A DNA stretch of 61,120 nucleotides from Gluconacetobacter dulcium (GCF_014174165.1 NZ_JABEQN010000025.1:1-61120), one strand, 5' to 3'; counted from the stretch's first letter, positions 18,899 through 28,571 are shown. Made by a program: numbers and translations. Notes: generated by a model from the letters alone, not told the origin.

Positions 18899-21307
18899 AT
18901 GACCACCGCCCCCATCACGCCCGTCCCTGCCCATCGCCGGGCACGTCTGGTCCTGCGGATCGCGGCGGCCGTGGTCGGCCTGGGCGCCGTGACGGCGGGC
19001 GCGATCTCGGGCTACGGCGTATGGGTGCTGCACGCCAGCCGGCCGATGCTGGACGGCGCGCTCGCCCTGCCCGGCCTCGATGCCCCCGTCACGATCACCC
19101 GCGACGGCGAAGGCGTCCCCACGCTGACGGCCCGCACCCGCCCCGACCTTGCCCGCGCCATGGGGTTCCTCCATGGCCAGGAACGATTTTTCCAGATGGA
19201 CCTGCTGCGCCGCGTGGGCGCCGGCGAACTGGCGGAACTGGTCGGCCCCGCCGCGCTGGATCTGGACCGCGCGCACCGCCTGCACCGTTTCCGCGCCCTG
19301 GCCCAGGCACTGCTGGCCAGGCAGGACCCGGCCGACCGCGCCCTGCTCGCGGCCTACACGGCGGGCGTCAACGCCGGCCGTGCCGCCCAGGGCCACGCAC
19401 CGTTCGAATATACCCTCCTGCGCGTCGCCCCCACCCCATGGCGCGACGAGGATTCACTGCTGGTCGTCTATGCGATGTATTTCGACCTTCAGGGGTCCGA
19501 CGGTGCCGGTCAACGCCTGCGCGCCGCCCTGCGCAACAGGTGGGGGGCCGACATGACGGCCTTCCTCGATCCCGAACTGACACCGCTGGACGCACCGATC
19601 GACGGCTCCACAGCGCCCCCACCTGCCATGCCCGCCACCCTGCCCGCCCGTCCGCCCGCCGGCATCGCCCCCACCCTTCCGGCCCCGCTCCCGGCACCGG
19701 AACGCGGATCGAACAATTTCGCGGTCGCCGGCCGCCTGACGGCCACCGGCAGCGCCATGGTCGCCAACGACATGCATCTGGGCCTGATGGTGCCGAACAT
19801 CTGGTACCGCGCCCGCCAGATCCTGCGCCCCGACGACACCCAGCCCCCGACGCTGGACCTGACCGGCATCACCCTGCCGGGCGAGCCCTACCAGATCGTC
19901 GGCACCAACACCCACGTCGCCTGGGCCTTCACCGACGGCAATATCGAGGCCGGAGACCTGATCGCGCTCGACATCCCACCCGGCGATCCCACCCACTACC
20001 GCACGCCCGACGGGCTGAAACCATTCGGCACCGCGCGGGAAACCCTCTGCGCGGCGCACGAAACCTGCCATCCGATGGCCATCCGCACCACGATCTGGGG
20101 CCCGGTCAACGGGCAGGACACCGAAGGCCGTCCATTCGTATGGCACTGGAGCGCCGAAGACGCCGGCGCCGTCGATTATCGCGGCATCCGTGCGCTGGAA
20201 TCGGCGGGCAGCGTGCGCGCGGCGCTGGATGCCGCCCACCGCACCGGCCTGCCGCAGGAAAACATGCTGGCCGGCGACCGAGACGGCCATATCGGCTGGA
20301 CTATCATCGGCCAGGTCCCGCGCCGCATCGGGCTGGACGACCGGCTGCCCCATTCCTGGGCCGACGGCAGCCATCGCTGGGACGGCATGCTGCCCCCGTC
20401 CGACATCCCCGAAATCCTGGACCCGCCCGACGGCCGTCTCTGGAGCGCCAACGGCCGCGTCGTCGGCGGCCCGGCGCTGGCCGTCCTGGGCGACGGCGGC
20501 TACGCCGACGGCCTGCGCGCCGGCCGCATCCGCGACGACCTGCACGCACGCGACCATTTCGCCGAATCCGACCTGCTGGCCATCCAGACCGACGACCACG
20601 CCACCGTCCTGCGCCCCTGGCAGGCGCTCCTCACCGCCGCCATCGCCGCACGGCCCGGCCGAGCCGACCTCGCCGCAATGGCCCCCTACGTCGCCTCATG
20701 GGGCGAACATGCCCGGCCGGATTCGATCGGCTACCGGCTGGTGCGGCAATATCGCGCCCACGCGCTGTCCCTCGTCTTCGGCGCCTACGCCCACGCCCTG
20801 CCCGGCCTGCTCGAAACCACCCCCCGCATGCCGCCCCGCGCCGCGTGGGCGGTCCAGCGCCTGCTCACCGACCGCCCCGCCGGCCTCCTCCCGCCGGGCC
20901 AGCCCAACTGGACCGCGATGGACGACGCCATCCTCAACGCGCTGGCAGCCGAGGTCCGCGCCGCCGGCGGCGTATCGTCGTTCCGCTGGGGCACGGCCAA
21001 CCATGTCGGCATCCACCACCCGCTGGCCCGCGCGGTACCGCTGCTGGGCCATATGACCGACCCGCCCGACCTCCCCGAAGCCGGCGACACCCTCGTCCCG
21101 CGCGTCGCGGTACCGGGCTTCGGCGCCTCGGAACGGCTGGTGGTCAGCCCAGGGCATGAAGACACGGCCCTGTTCGAAATGCCGATGGGCCAGGCCGCCA
21201 ACCCCCAGACCCCCTATTACGGCGCGGGCCAGCATGCCTGGGTCACCGGCGCGCCGCGCCCGCTGCTGCCCGGCACCACCCAATGGACCCTCACGCTCAC
21301 ACCCTGA
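18899..21307 (+). CDS. penicillin acylase family hydrolase (Ntn-hydrolase)
   Basis: 802 residues from the ATG at 18899, with GGAG eight bases upstream. One N-terminal membrane segment (LVLRIAAAVVGLGAVTAGAISG), alpha-subunit motifs (ITRDGEGVPTLTA, GFLHGQERFFQMDLLRR), and the autoproteolysis site G270-S271-N-N-F that exposes the catalytic serine of the beta subunit. Further landmarks are ANDMHLGLMVPN and TAGVNAG. Relatives hydrolyse amide bonds in penicillins, acyl-homoserine lactones or other N-acyl compounds; quorum-signal acylase activity is possible but not shown. The stop is followed by a degenerate family 1 repeat. Confidence 0.9.
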   Translation: MTTAPITPVPAHRRARLVLRIAAAVVGLGAVTAGAISGYGVWVLHASRPMLDGALALPGLDAPVTITRDGEGVPTLTARTRPDLARAMGFLHGQERFFQMDLLRRVGAGELAELVGPAALDLDRAHRLHRFRALAQALLARQDPADRALLAAYTAGVNAGRAAQGHAPFEYTLLRVAPTPWRDEDSLLVVYAMYFDLQGSDGAGQRLRAALRNRWGADMTAFLDPELTPLDAPIDGSTAPPPAMPATLPARPPAGIAPTLPAPLPAPERGSNNFAVAGRLTATGSAMVANDMHLGLMVPNIWYRARQILRPDDTQPPTLDLTGITLPGEPYQIVGTNTHVAWAFTDGNIEAGDLIALDIPPGDPTHYRTPDGLKPFGTARETLCAAHETCHPMAIRTTIWGPVNGQDTEGRPFVWHWSAEDAGAVDYRGIRALESAGSVRAALDAAHRTGLPQENMLAGDRDGHIGWTIIGQVPRRIGLDDRLPHSWADGSHRWDGMLPPSDIPEILDPPDGRLWSANGRVVGGPALAVLGDGGYADGLRAGRIRDDLHARDHFAESDLLAIQTDDHATVLRPWQALLTAAIAARPGRADLAAMAPYVASWGEHARPDSIGYRLVRQYRAHALSLVFGAYAHALPGLLETTPRMPPRAAWAVQRLLTDRPAGLLPPGQPNWTAMDDAILNALAAEVRAAGGVSSFRWGTANHVGIHHPLARAVPLLGHMTDPPDLPEAGDTLVPRVAVPGFGASERLVVSPGHEDTALFEMPMGQAANPQTPYYGAGQHAWVTGAPRPLLPGTTQWTLTLTP

Positions 21308-21420
21308 AACCCTGGCCGCGAACGCCGCCCGACACCGATCCCCCGCGCCTTTCCCGCACTCCGGTGCTCAGACACACAGGAGGGGCGCGGTCCCTGCCGG
21401 CCGGCCCCGTTCACCAGCCC
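21308..21420. repeat. dispersed palindromic repeat, family 1, degenerate copy D
   Basis: Begins at the acylase stop. CCGCGCCTTTCCCGCACTCCGG plus TGCTCA and ACACACAGGAGGGGCGCGG align with the interior of copy A, but the terminal arms are not preserved. Orientation is that of copy A. The remainder to 21550 holds no supported gene. Confidence 0.5.
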
Positions 21421-21550
21421 GCCTTTTCGATCAGCCTCCCGGCACAACTCTTCCAAACCCGTGCCCGGATGTCAGGTCCGCCCTCCCGGCATTGGCCCTG
21501 CTCCCGGTTGCTGCCAAGGTAACGGCCGGACATGAAGGGGGCACATCGCG

Positions 21551-22495
21551 ATGAATTTCAAGGCACTCTTCTCCGGCATGGCCCTGGCCTTCAGCGCCTA
21601 TGCCCTGTTCTCGATCAGCGATGCGTTTTCCAAATTGCTGGCCGGGTCGCTCAACCCGTTCGAGGTCGCGTTCTCCAGCGGCGTCTTCGGCCTGCTGCTG
21701 CTACCCTTCGTCCGCAAGCCGCATGAATCCTACCTGGATGCCTTCCGGCCCCGGCTGCGCGGCACATGGATGCTGCGGGCGGTGTGCGTCTTCGTGGCGA
21801 CCGCCGCCAGCGTCAAGGCGTTCATGCTGCTGTCGATGCCCGAAGCCCTTGCGCTGATGTTCCTCATGCCACTCTTCGTCACCATCCTGTCGGTGACGCT
21901 GCTGAAGGAGAAAGTGACCGCCTGGGCCTGGCTGGCCGTCATCCTCGGCTTCATCGGCGTGCTGATCGTGCTGCGCCCCGGCGTGCGCCCGCTCAATCTG
22001 GGGCATCTCTGCGCGCTGACCGCCGCCTTCGCCAATGCCGGCAGCGTCATCGCCTATCGCCTGTCCAGCGCCGAGACGGTCCGCCTGTCGCTCCTGGGCT
22101 CCAGCCTCGTCGGCCCGCTGGTCGGCGACGGCCTGCTGATGGGGCTGAACGCCACATGGCCCGCCACGGCCGAGGCCTGGATCTACCTGTTCGGGTACGG
22201 CTTCCTGGCCGCGCTCGGCCAGCTCCTGATGATGCTGGCCACCGCCCGCGCCCCGGCCAACCGCGTGGCCCTGCCGCAATACAGCCAGATGGTCTGGGCG
22301 GTGGCGTTCAGCTACCTGCTCTTTCACCAGTCGCTGGATGGCTGGACCTTCGTGGGCATCATCGTCCTGACCGCTTCGGGCCTGCTGAACTGGATACGCC
22401 AGCGCATCCGCTATGAAAGCCTGGTCATCGCGCAGCATCTGGCGCGCTGGGAACATCACAGGCCCGCGGGCAACCAGCCGCAAACGCCCCGATAG
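21551..22495 (+). CDS. DMT superfamily (EamA) transporter
   Basis: 314 residues with ten hydrophobic segments arranged as two EamA repeats: the first begins FSAYALFSISDAFSKLLAGS and includes EALALMFLMPLFVTILS and LGFIGVLIVLRPG, the second begins after ALTAAFANAGSVIAYRLSS and ends TASGLLNWIRQRIRYE. Such proteins export amino acids or other small metabolites. A GGGG-rich site precedes the ATG. It may be transcribed with the dehydrogenase gene 98 bases downstream. Confidence 0.88.
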   Translation: MNFKALFSGMALAFSAYALFSISDAFSKLLAGSLNPFEVAFSSGVFGLLLLPFVRKPHESYLDAFRPRLRGTWMLRAVCVFVATAASVKAFMLLSMPEALALMFLMPLFVTILSVTLLKEKVTAWAWLAVILGFIGVLIVLRPGVRPLNLGHLCALTAAFANAGSVIAYRLSSAETVRLSLLGSSLVGPLVGDGLLMGLNATWPATAEAWIYLFGYGFLAALGQLLMMLATARAPANRVALPQYSQMVWAVAFSYLLFHQSLDGWTFVGIIVLTASGLLNWIRQRIRYESLVIAQHLARWEHHRPAGNQPQTPR

Positions 22496-22593
22496 CCCCG
22501 ACGCAGGTCAAAGACAGATCAGCCGGAACCGATTATCCAGAAGACCCTCTGTCCCGCATCGCGCGGCATCGGCCACCCTGGAGAGACCAGACC

Positions 22594-23601
22594 ATGAAGA
22601 TCGTCCTGTTTTCGGCCAATGAGGCCGAGACCGCCCAAGCCATCACGGCGCTCGATCCCGCCTTCACGGTCACAAGCGTGGCGGGGCCGATCACGGCGGC
22701 TATCGTGGACAGCTACGCCGATGCCGACATCATCAGCGGCTTTGCCGGCTGCGATTTCAGCGCCGCCATCCTCTCCCGCCTGCCGAAACTGCGCTTCATC
22801 GCCATCCGCGCGACCGGCTTCGATTCCGTCGATCTCGACTATTGCCGCGCCCACGGCATCCAGGTCTCCAACGTGCCCGTCTATGGCGACAGCACGGTGG
22901 CGGAACACGCCTTCGGCCTGCTGCTCGCCCTGTCGCGCTGGACGGTCCCCTGCGCCGAAGCCACCCGGCGCGGCGATTTCGCCTATACCCCGGCCCGAGG
23001 CTTCGAACTGCGCGGCAAGATCTTCGGCGCCATCGGCACCGGCCATATCGGCCGCCGGGCGATCGAGATGGCCCATGGCTTCGGCATGTCCGTCATCGCC
23101 TACGACGAATACCCGTCGCCCCTGCTGCGCGACGCCCCGAACCTCCGCTACGCGCCGCTCGACGAGCTGCTGTCCCAGGCCGACATCATCAGCCTGCACG
23201 TCCCCGCCACCCCCGAAACCGACGGCATGATCGGCGAAAGCCAGTTCGCCCGCATGAAGCGCGGCGCGGTGCTCATCAACACGGCTCGCGGCCAGGTCGT
23301 GGACAACGCCGCCCTCCTCCGCGCGCTGGAAAGCGGCCACCTAGCTGCGGCGGGCCTGGACGTGCTGCCCGACGAATCCCAGCTCCGTCACCCCGCCGCC
23401 CTATTCGCGCCGGACGCACCCGCCGCTCCGGCCACGATGCGCGACGTGCTGGCCGCCCGCGTGCTGGCCAGCCTGCCGAACGTGATCGTAACACCCCATA
23501 ACGCCTACAACACCGCCGAAGCCTTCCGCCGGATCACCGAGACCACCGCCGCCAACATCAAGGCGTTCGCGCAAGGCAACCCCATCAATCTGGTCACCTG
23601 A
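22594..23601 (+). CDS. D-isomer-specific 2-hydroxyacid dehydrogenase (D-lactate dehydrogenase-like)
   Basis: 335 residues. Catalytic domain landmarks IRATGFDSVDLDYCR and YGDSTVAEHAFGLLLALSR; the NAD-binding glycine motif is GTGHIG near residue 148; then NTARGQVVDNAALLRALESG and, near the C-terminus, TPHNAYNT with the catalytic His. It interconverts a 2-keto acid and a D-2-hydroxy acid with NADH; closeness to D-lactate dehydrogenases is judged from motif spacing. There is a small insert (about 270-290, Ala/Pro-rich) before the final His motif. Confidence 0.9.
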   Translation: MKIVLFSANEAETAQAITALDPAFTVTSVAGPITAAIVDSYADADIISGFAGCDFSAAILSRLPKLRFIAIRATGFDSVDLDYCRAHGIQVSNVPVYGDSTVAEHAFGLLLALSRWTVPCAEATRRGDFAYTPARGFELRGKIFGAIGTGHIGRRAIEMAHGFGMSVIAYDEYPSPLLRDAPNLRYAPLDELLSQADIISLHVPATPETDGMIGESQFARMKRGAVLINTARGQVVDNAALLRALESGHLAAAGLDVLPDESQLRHPAALFAPDAPAAPATMRDVLAARVLASLPNVIVTPHNAYNTAEAFRRITETTAANIKAFAQGNPINLVT

Positions 23602-23897
23602 CCAGACCGGCCCGCACCGGATCGGCATCACACCGGTCCCGGAAATGGCGGCATCCCCGTGGGTCTGCACGACGGGCCGGGGCAAACACCAGCGCGTCAA
23701 CACGCGCTTTGCCAACAGGGTCGCCCGGCCCGTTCTCGTTGGCCGGGACAATGCCGCCATATTCCGTCTGCGTCGTGGTTGCGCCCTTTCCACACTGGAA
23801 AGAACAGACCTCGACCGTTCAAACAGGGTACCGCAAGGCCCCACGCAACAGACGGAAAAACGATGCGGTCACAGCGAAGAAAAACGGAATCGTCCGT

Positions 23898-24320
23898 TCA
23901 GCCCTTGCGATTTTCACGCGCAACCGGACTCGCCTGCAAGGTCAGGGCGGCGATCATGCCCGACCGGGTTTCATGCGCGGCCTTCGCCAGCGCGTCGAGA
24001 CGTTCCAGAACCCGACGCGGCAGGGAGATGTTGGCCCGCTCCACCCGGTCATCCAGCACAGCCGGGTCGATGGTCACGAACCCCACCGCCCACCCGGCAT
24101 ATTCGGGAAGCCGGCGCACCGCATCCAGCGTGCTCGGGGACGGCACCGACCCGCCCGCGTCCAGCGTGGCGTCGATCCAACCCGCCGCCGCGTCAGCAGC
24201 GTTCGCCAGGGCTTCATCCAGCGTATCCCCTGCCGAGAAGCAGCCGGGCAGGTCGGGAAACACAACACCGAACGCCGTGGCCTCGCTCCCCTCTTCGATC
24301 ATAACCGGGTAACGCATCAT
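23898..24320 (-). CDS. hicB: HicB-family antitoxin
   Basis: 140 residues. N-terminal HicB fold: YPVMIEEG, AFGVVFPDLPGCFSAGDTLDEALANA, then a C-terminal ribbon-helix-helix or similar DNA-binding end (ANISLPRRVLERLDALAKAAHETRSGMIAALTLQA). It neutralises the toxin HicA and represses the operon. The ATG overlaps the hicA stop, and a second in-frame ATG follows at 24317. GGAG sits five bases upstream of the first. Confidence 0.92.
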   Translation of the reverse strand: MMRYPVMIEEGSEATAFGVVFPDLPGCFSAGDTLDEALANAADAAAGWIDATLDAGGSVPSPSTLDAVRRLPEYAGWAVGFVTIDPAVLDDRVERANISLPRRVLERLDALAKAAHETRSGMIAALTLQASPVARENRKG

Positions 24321-24508
24321 CGTTTCTCCTGCAGGCCCGCCTGCTTGCGGATCGCGGCGACAAGGCCGCCGCCCAGGTCTTTCTTGGGGTGCGGCACGAC
24401 CATAATGCCCGGACGATCGGGATGGCGGAACACATGGTGCGATCCCCGCACGCGGTCCAGCACCCAGCCTGCCTTTTCCAGTTTCCGAATCAGGTCGCCG
24501 CCCTTCAT
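24317..24508 (-). CDS. hicA: HicA-family mRNA interferase toxin
   Basis: 63 residues with the dsRBD-like HicA fold: GGDLIRKLEKAGWVLDRVRGSHHVFRHP, then VVPHPKKDLGGGLVAAIRKQAG (two landmark stretches). The catalytic histidine is in GSHH, near residue 24. It cleaves mRNA when free of HicB. The gene is first in the pair, as is usual for HicAB, and a possible -10 (TATAGT) lies just upstream on the minus strand. The pair lies next to the phage region and could stabilise it. 24509-24834 shows no other gene. Confidence 0.92.
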   Translation of the reverse strand: MKGGDLIRKLEKAGWVLDRVRGSHHVFRHPDRPGIMVVPHPKKDLGGGLVAAIRKQAGLQEKR

Positions 24509-24834
24509 TTACACACTATACACACGAAAGCCCCGAAACGCAAGAAATTCAGTCTCCATCAGGGCGGATGACCGAACAGTGCCAGCGGAGGGCGCAATTT
24601 TCCGCCATTTCCGGGAAAAAGCGGCTCACCCCTTCCAAAACAAGGGCACGCCGCAAAGCCCCAGCCAAACCGGGTACGTCCGCATGGCGCGGGCAGACGA
24701 ACGGTTCCGACAATCAGCAGCATAGGCCAAGGATATCGGTATGTCTGTTACAGGAAAAGGCTTGTCCGCCACGCTCTGCTTCGGAAGACGAAACCCGTAC
24801 GGATCGCGCGCTCGGAGTGGTGAACGCCGCCCCG

Positions 24835-25599
24835 TCACGCCCCGTCCAGAAAGGCCGCGTTCGCCGCGACCAGCGCCTCCCAGTCCGCCCCGGCGGGCAT
24901 CAACTGCCGCCAGGCCACGCCATGGCATTCCATGATCCGCGACCGCACCCAACGCCACGTCGCGCGCTGGATGCCACCCCAGGTCAGCAGCGACACCACG
25001 GAGTCCTCTTCCACACCGTCATAGGCCCACGCCAGCAGGCAATGCCCGCCCCACGATCCTGGACTCTGGTCGCCGGGCGTCGTCGTATCCCACACCCCGC
25101 CTTCCGCCTGGTCGGCCAGCGCCAGCCGCACGCCCAGATAGGCCGCCCCCATGCCGGCCATGACCAGCCGCAGCGCGTTCAGATCATCCGGCGCCACCGA
25201 GCCCCAGACCGGATAGAAGGTCTGGTCCGCCAGCGCATACCCACCGCGCGCGGCACAGGCCAGCACATCCACCTCCACCCCGCCCCGATCGGTCGCCGCG
25301 TCGCCGGGCCGGTAACCGGTGGACCGTTCGTAAAACAGGATGGCATCGGCCTCGCGCACCGCCACCTGAAACCCGGCCAGCGCCGCCGTGGCGCGGATAT
25401 GGTTGCCCAACCCGGCCGCGGTGCAATCCCCCAGCCGGTCGTTGCCCAGCATCAGCGGCGCCGGGTCGATCCCGTCGCGCACCAGCCGCTCCGGCGCCCG
25501 CCGCGCCATCATCCGCAACCCGGCCAGCGACGGCTGGCCGTCCCGCGTTTCGGCGGGCAGGCAACCCAGCCGCCGGCCGATCGCACGCGGCACCTTCAC
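24835..25599 (-). CDS. phage-arm protein with papain-like (C1) peptidase pattern
   Basis: 254 residues from the GTG at 25599, which overlaps the preceding stop (GTGA). The segment RLGDCTAAGLGN has a Cys in a peptidase-like context, GGHCLLAWAYDG supplies a His, and SLLTWGG with nearby Trp and Asn follows, in papain order. The repeat of such proteins at the end of phage late operons suggests a virion or lysis role. It is the last gene of this arm. Family assignment is from motif order only. Confidence 0.55.
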   Translation of the reverse strand: MKVPRAIGRRLGCLPAETRDGQPSLAGLRMMARRAPERLVRDGIDPAPLMLGNDRLGDCTAAGLGNHIRATAALAGFQVAVREADAILFYERSTGYRPGDAATDRGGVEVDVLACAARGGYALADQTFYPVWGSVAPDDLNALRLVMAGMGAAYLGVRLALADQAEGGVWDTTTPGDQSPGSWGGHCLLAWAYDGVEEDSVVSLLTWGGIQRATWRWVRSRIMECHGVAWRQLMPAGADWEALVAANAAFLDGA

Positions 25600-26360
25600 A
25601 GGCCCCGATACAGCGCCGCGCGCACCGCCGGCGCATCGCCCGCCGCCGTCGCCGTCACGGTCCCCGGCGTCAGCCCCACCGCAGCCTCGATCAGCGGAAT
25701 GATCTGCCCGGCGGTGGTGATATACCCCGCCACCGCCGGATCGAGCGCCGACGCCACGGTACCGGCAACGGTCAGAATGCTCTGGAACGCTCCTGCCAGC
25801 GCCACGCCCCACCCCCTGCCGGTCTCGATATCGATCGCCCCGCCCGACGCCGCATTGATCTGCGCGGTCACGGTCCTGATCCTGCCCAGCGCCTCGTTAA
25901 CCCGCGCCACCTGATCGGCGGAAAGATGCGCCGACAGGCCCGGAATCGCCTCGATCGCCTGCGCCGCGAAATCGATCGCCCCGGCATCCGCCGCCAGTTC
26001 GGCGGTATCGATGCTGGCGGTGCCGCCTGCCACGGTGCAGGCCCCCAGGCCCATCGCCATCACCGTCGCCGTCGCGGTCCCCAACCCCAGCAGCAGCATG
26101 ATCGCGGGTCCATCCCCGCCATCCTTCCCCGGCGCGGAACCCGGCTTCGTGCGGTTCGCGACATTGCGAAAATTCTGCGCCAGCAGATTCAGCGCCAGAT
26201 AGACCCGTCCATAGACCGACCCCGCACTGGCCGGCACCGGCAACCACGGCATCAGCGCCGCGCACACCCCGCACAGCGCGGCCACATAAACCACATCCTG
26301 AACCGGCACGACCGAAATCAGGGTCTGAAAGATCGCCATCGAATCCATGGACCGCTCCAC
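25596..26360 (-). CDS. phage-arm membrane protein, hypothetical
   Basis: 254 residues. N-terminal hydrophobic stretches (VVYVAALCGVCAALMPWL, AIMLLLGLGTATATVMAMGLG) are followed by a Cys (ACTVAGG) resembling a lipobox, then a long Ala-rich helical domain (about 110-250). Coupled by overlap to the peptidase-like gene downstream. Place at the end of the late operon next to a lysozyme-like gene makes a holin or spanin-like function possible; I cannot assign it. ATGs at 26360 and 26348 are both plausible starts. Confidence 0.6.
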   Translation of the reverse strand: MERSMDSMAIFQTLISVVPVQDVVYVAALCGVCAALMPWLPVPASAGSVYGRVYLALNLLAQNFRNVANRTKPGSAPGKDGGDGPAIMLLLGLGTATATVMAMGLGACTVAGGTASIDTAELAADAGAIDFAAQAIEAIPGLSAHLSADQVARVNEALGRIRTVTAQINAASGGAIDIETGRGWGVALAGAFQSILTVAGTVASALDPAVAGYITTAGQIIPLIEAAVGLTPGTVTATAAGDAPAVRAALYRGL

Positions 26361-26404
26361 TCCACATTACGAAAAATCAAAATTTCTTCAAAAAGAGACG
26401 AAAC

Positions 26405-26547
26405 CCCGCTCCCGCGCGCGAGAGCGGCCCGCCAGGGCCGCGCCCGTCGTGTGTTCCCGAGCACCGAAGCGGAGCGGCCTTATCGGCCGTGAGCATCGGA
26501 GCACAGGGAACGCGCGTCGGATCGCCGCCAGCGCGCCTGTCCGGTCA
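26405..26547. repeat. dispersed palindromic repeat, family 1, copy B
   Basis: Minus-strand sequence matches copy A over most of its length (CGCGCTGGCGGCGATCC, GCGCGTTCCCTG, TGCTCACGGCCGATAAGG, CCGCTCCGCTTCGGTGCTCG, GGAACACACGACGGGCGCGG). It reaches the stop codon of the lysozyme-like gene (26545-26547), where TGACCGG is both stop and repeat edge. Terminal arms are worn. Confidence 0.75.
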
Positions 26548-27027
26548 CGCTCCGATTGCGGTGGCGAAGGCGGCGACATGCACACTATCCACCCTGCCGG
26601 CCCCAAGCGCGCTGTTGTAAATCCGCTTCCAATAAGCACAGAGCGCACCGGCATCTTTCGCATCCGGCACCGGCGCCGGATCGAAAAAATACTTCACCCG
26701 CGCCATCGCGCAGCCATACCGCAGATTCCCGATCATCTGCGCCACACGCGGAATATCCGCACAGCTCATGCCCTCCACACGGGCGCGCAGATCGGCATGT
26801 TCACCACCCGCCAGCATCTCCCACAACGCATCATGGGTCGCCGGCTCCATCTGCCACAGCCCCAGCGCCGGGCCGCCCCCGCCCTGCACCAGCCGCGCGG
26901 CACGCGATTCAACCAGCGCCGTGCCCGTCAGCAGCGTCACCGCCGCCGCCCCGCCCAACCCCAGCCGATCGAGTACCGGCGCCACCACCCGCCATTTCAG
27001 GTCCGAGAGATCGAGCCCACCCATCAT
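26545..27027 (-). CDS. phage lysozyme/transglycosylase-like protein
   Basis: 160 residues. The block TGTALVESRAARLVQGGGGPALGLWQMEPATHD has the shape of lytic transglycosylase-like virion proteins: a catalytic-type Glu in VES followed by a G-L-W-Q-M-E-P strand. The C-terminal part contains GNLRYGCAMARVKYFF. Such proteins open peptidoglycan at infection or lysis. The ATG overlaps the upstream stop (ATGA). The family is judged from these motifs only. Confidence 0.6.
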   Translation of the reverse strand: MMGGLDLSDLKWRVVAPVLDRLGLGGAAAVTLLTGTALVESRAARLVQGGGGPALGLWQMEPATHDALWEMLAGGEHADLRARVEGMSCADIPRVAQMIGNLRYGCAMARVKYFFDPAPVPDAKDAGALCAYWKRIYNSALGAGRVDSVHVAAFATAIGA

Positions 27028-27443
27028 CCCGCTCCCCCACGCATCACCCGGCCCAGCCAGTCGACGAAAGGCTGATACCCCATCAACGCCGACACCACGC
27101 CCCCCAGCGCAAAGCCCGCATTGCGAATCAGCCTGACGCCACCGGCAATCTGCGCATTCATCGCAATCAGCGTCCGCTGCGATTCCGCCAGCGGCGCCGT
27201 GGTGTCGGCAATCACCGCCCGCATCTCCCGCCGCAGATCGACGATCGCCCGCCGCATCTCGTCTCCATCGCGATCCGCCCGCTGGTCCTGATGCGCCCCC
27301 CGCGCCCGCCCCTCGGCCGAAATCTCGACCAGCTTCATCATCATGTCCCGCTGTCCGGCCTCCAGCCGCCCGATCCGCGCATCATGCTGGCGCAGCGTAT
27401 CGGACAAAGCCGCCGGATCAGGAACCCCATGCCCGTCATTCAT
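27024..27443 (-). CDS. phage-arm coiled-coil protein with C-terminal membrane segment
   Basis: 139 residues from the ATG at 27443. Residues 15-95 are strongly helical and charged (LSDTLRQHDARIGRLEAGQ, EMRRAIVDLRREMRAVI), predicted coiled coil; a hydrophobic segment near 105-125 (AGFALGGVVSALMGYQPF) follows. The layout resembles small membrane proteins beside phage lysozymes, so a holin/accessory lysis role is possible. Coupled to the lysozyme-like gene. Confidence 0.55.
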   Translation of the reverse strand: MNDGHGVPDPAALSDTLRQHDARIGRLEAGQRDMMMKLVEISAEGRARGAHQDQRADRDGDEMRRAIVDLRREMRAVIADTTAPLAESQRTLIAMNAQIAGGVRLIRNAGFALGGVVSALMGYQPFVDWLGRVMRGGAG

Positions 27444-27486
27444 GCCCCGATCCCGTCTTTTCCCAAACCCGGACTCAAGAGCACCC

Positions 27487-28389
27487 TCAGAGCCCGGCAT
27501 AGATAATCCTGTTCAGCATGATGGCAGGCGGCATGTTCTGACTGTCGCCGCCCCCCGCCGAGGCGATCGTCAATCCCGTGGTCGCGCTCGCCGCCACCAG
27601 CCCCGTCGCCGCAACAGCCGTCTGCGCCGTCGCCTTTTCCTCGACATCCCCGCCGCCGGCGAACACCGCATCCATTTCGCCGCCCGATCCCTGCGGCACC
27701 ACGAAACCGCTGCCATGGTTCGGCCCATGGGCATGCCCCGGATCGGTCAGCGCGTGCGTATGGCCCGGATCGGTGACATCATGCGCATGCGCCGCCGCCA
27801 ACTGGCTGCCCCCAACGGCCCCCAGCACCACGCCATTGACGCTGGACCCAGCCATCGTCACCAGATTGGCGGCCGCCCCACCCATATTGTCGACACCGAA
27901 CGTCGCCCGCCCGCGCAGATCCGGCAGCCCGAAACTCGTGGCCCCGTCTCCCGCGCCATACAGCGTGCCCAGCACCCCGAACAACGCGGCATAAACCGTC
28001 CGGCTCACACTCTGCCCGCAGCACAGCAGCCACCCGGCCGGCGCCGCCGCACCCGCATAATCGACGATCGCCCCCACCGGCACCGCCCCACCGCCCGCGC
28101 CCCCGGCCGCGCCGACCGGGTCCATGGTCCAGATCTGCTCGCCGGTCCCATCGCACAGCACGACGGCATAAGCCGTCCCGCCGCTCAGGAAGATATTGCC
28201 GAACTGCCCGCACGCATCCGCGACCACCGGATTGGCATTCGCCACCGTCAACCCCGCGTCGGCATAGGTCGCCTGCGCCGTGGTCGTGCCGCTCTGGTAG
28301 AAGAACAGTTGCGCCCCGGCCCGCGGCACACCCGTCGCATCCACGCTGAAACTGTTGGGCCAGACAAATCGGGCACCAGAATACGCCAT
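27487..28389 (-). CDS. phage tail fibre protein with tail-collar domain
   Basis: 300 residues from the ATG at 28389 with GGAG nearby. Residues about 100-165 carry the collar pattern: PVGAIVDYAGAAAPAGWLLCCGQSVSR, LFGVLGTLYGAGDGATSFGLPDLRGR (landmarks), followed by His-rich AHAHDVTDPGHTHALTDPGH, typical of metal-coordinated trimer interfaces. The C-terminus ends NMPPAIMLNRIIYAGL, as in collar proteins. It likely contributes to host binding. Confidence 0.85.
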   Translation of the reverse strand: MAYSGARFVWPNSFSVDATGVPRAGAQLFFYQSGTTTAQATYADAGLTVANANPVVADACGQFGNIFLSGGTAYAVVLCDGTGEQIWTMDPVGAAGGAGGGAVPVGAIVDYAGAAAPAGWLLCCGQSVSRTVYAALFGVLGTLYGAGDGATSFGLPDLRGRATFGVDNMGGAAANLVTMAGSSVNGVVLGAVGGSQLAAAHAHDVTDPGHTHALTDPGHAHGPNHGSGFVVPQGSGGEMDAVFAGGGDVEEKATAQTAVAATGLVAASATTGLTIASAGGGDSQNMPPAIMLNRIIYAGL

Positions 28390-28522
28390 GCACCACTCCC
28401 ACGCCCGCTCGGGGCGCGTCTCGTTGGGGCGGTGCCTTTGCCCTGATGGGGGGAAGTCTAGCTGGCGCATCGGGGGCCAGCAATTCCGTATTGTCAAAAA
28501 ATAGCGGCGTGGTCAGTGATAA

Positions 28523-28571
28523 TGCAGGGCGCTGCCCTGCACCCGCAAGGGGATGGTCATCCCCTTGACCC
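28523..28571. repeat. palindromic repeat, family 2, copy 1
   Basis: Two hairpins in tandem: GCAGGGCGCTGCCCTGC (28524-28540) and AAGGGGATGGTCATCCCCTT (28546-28565), ending directly at the stop of the ejection-like gene. A second copy lies at 58987-59035 after the small terminase gene. Confidence 0.8.
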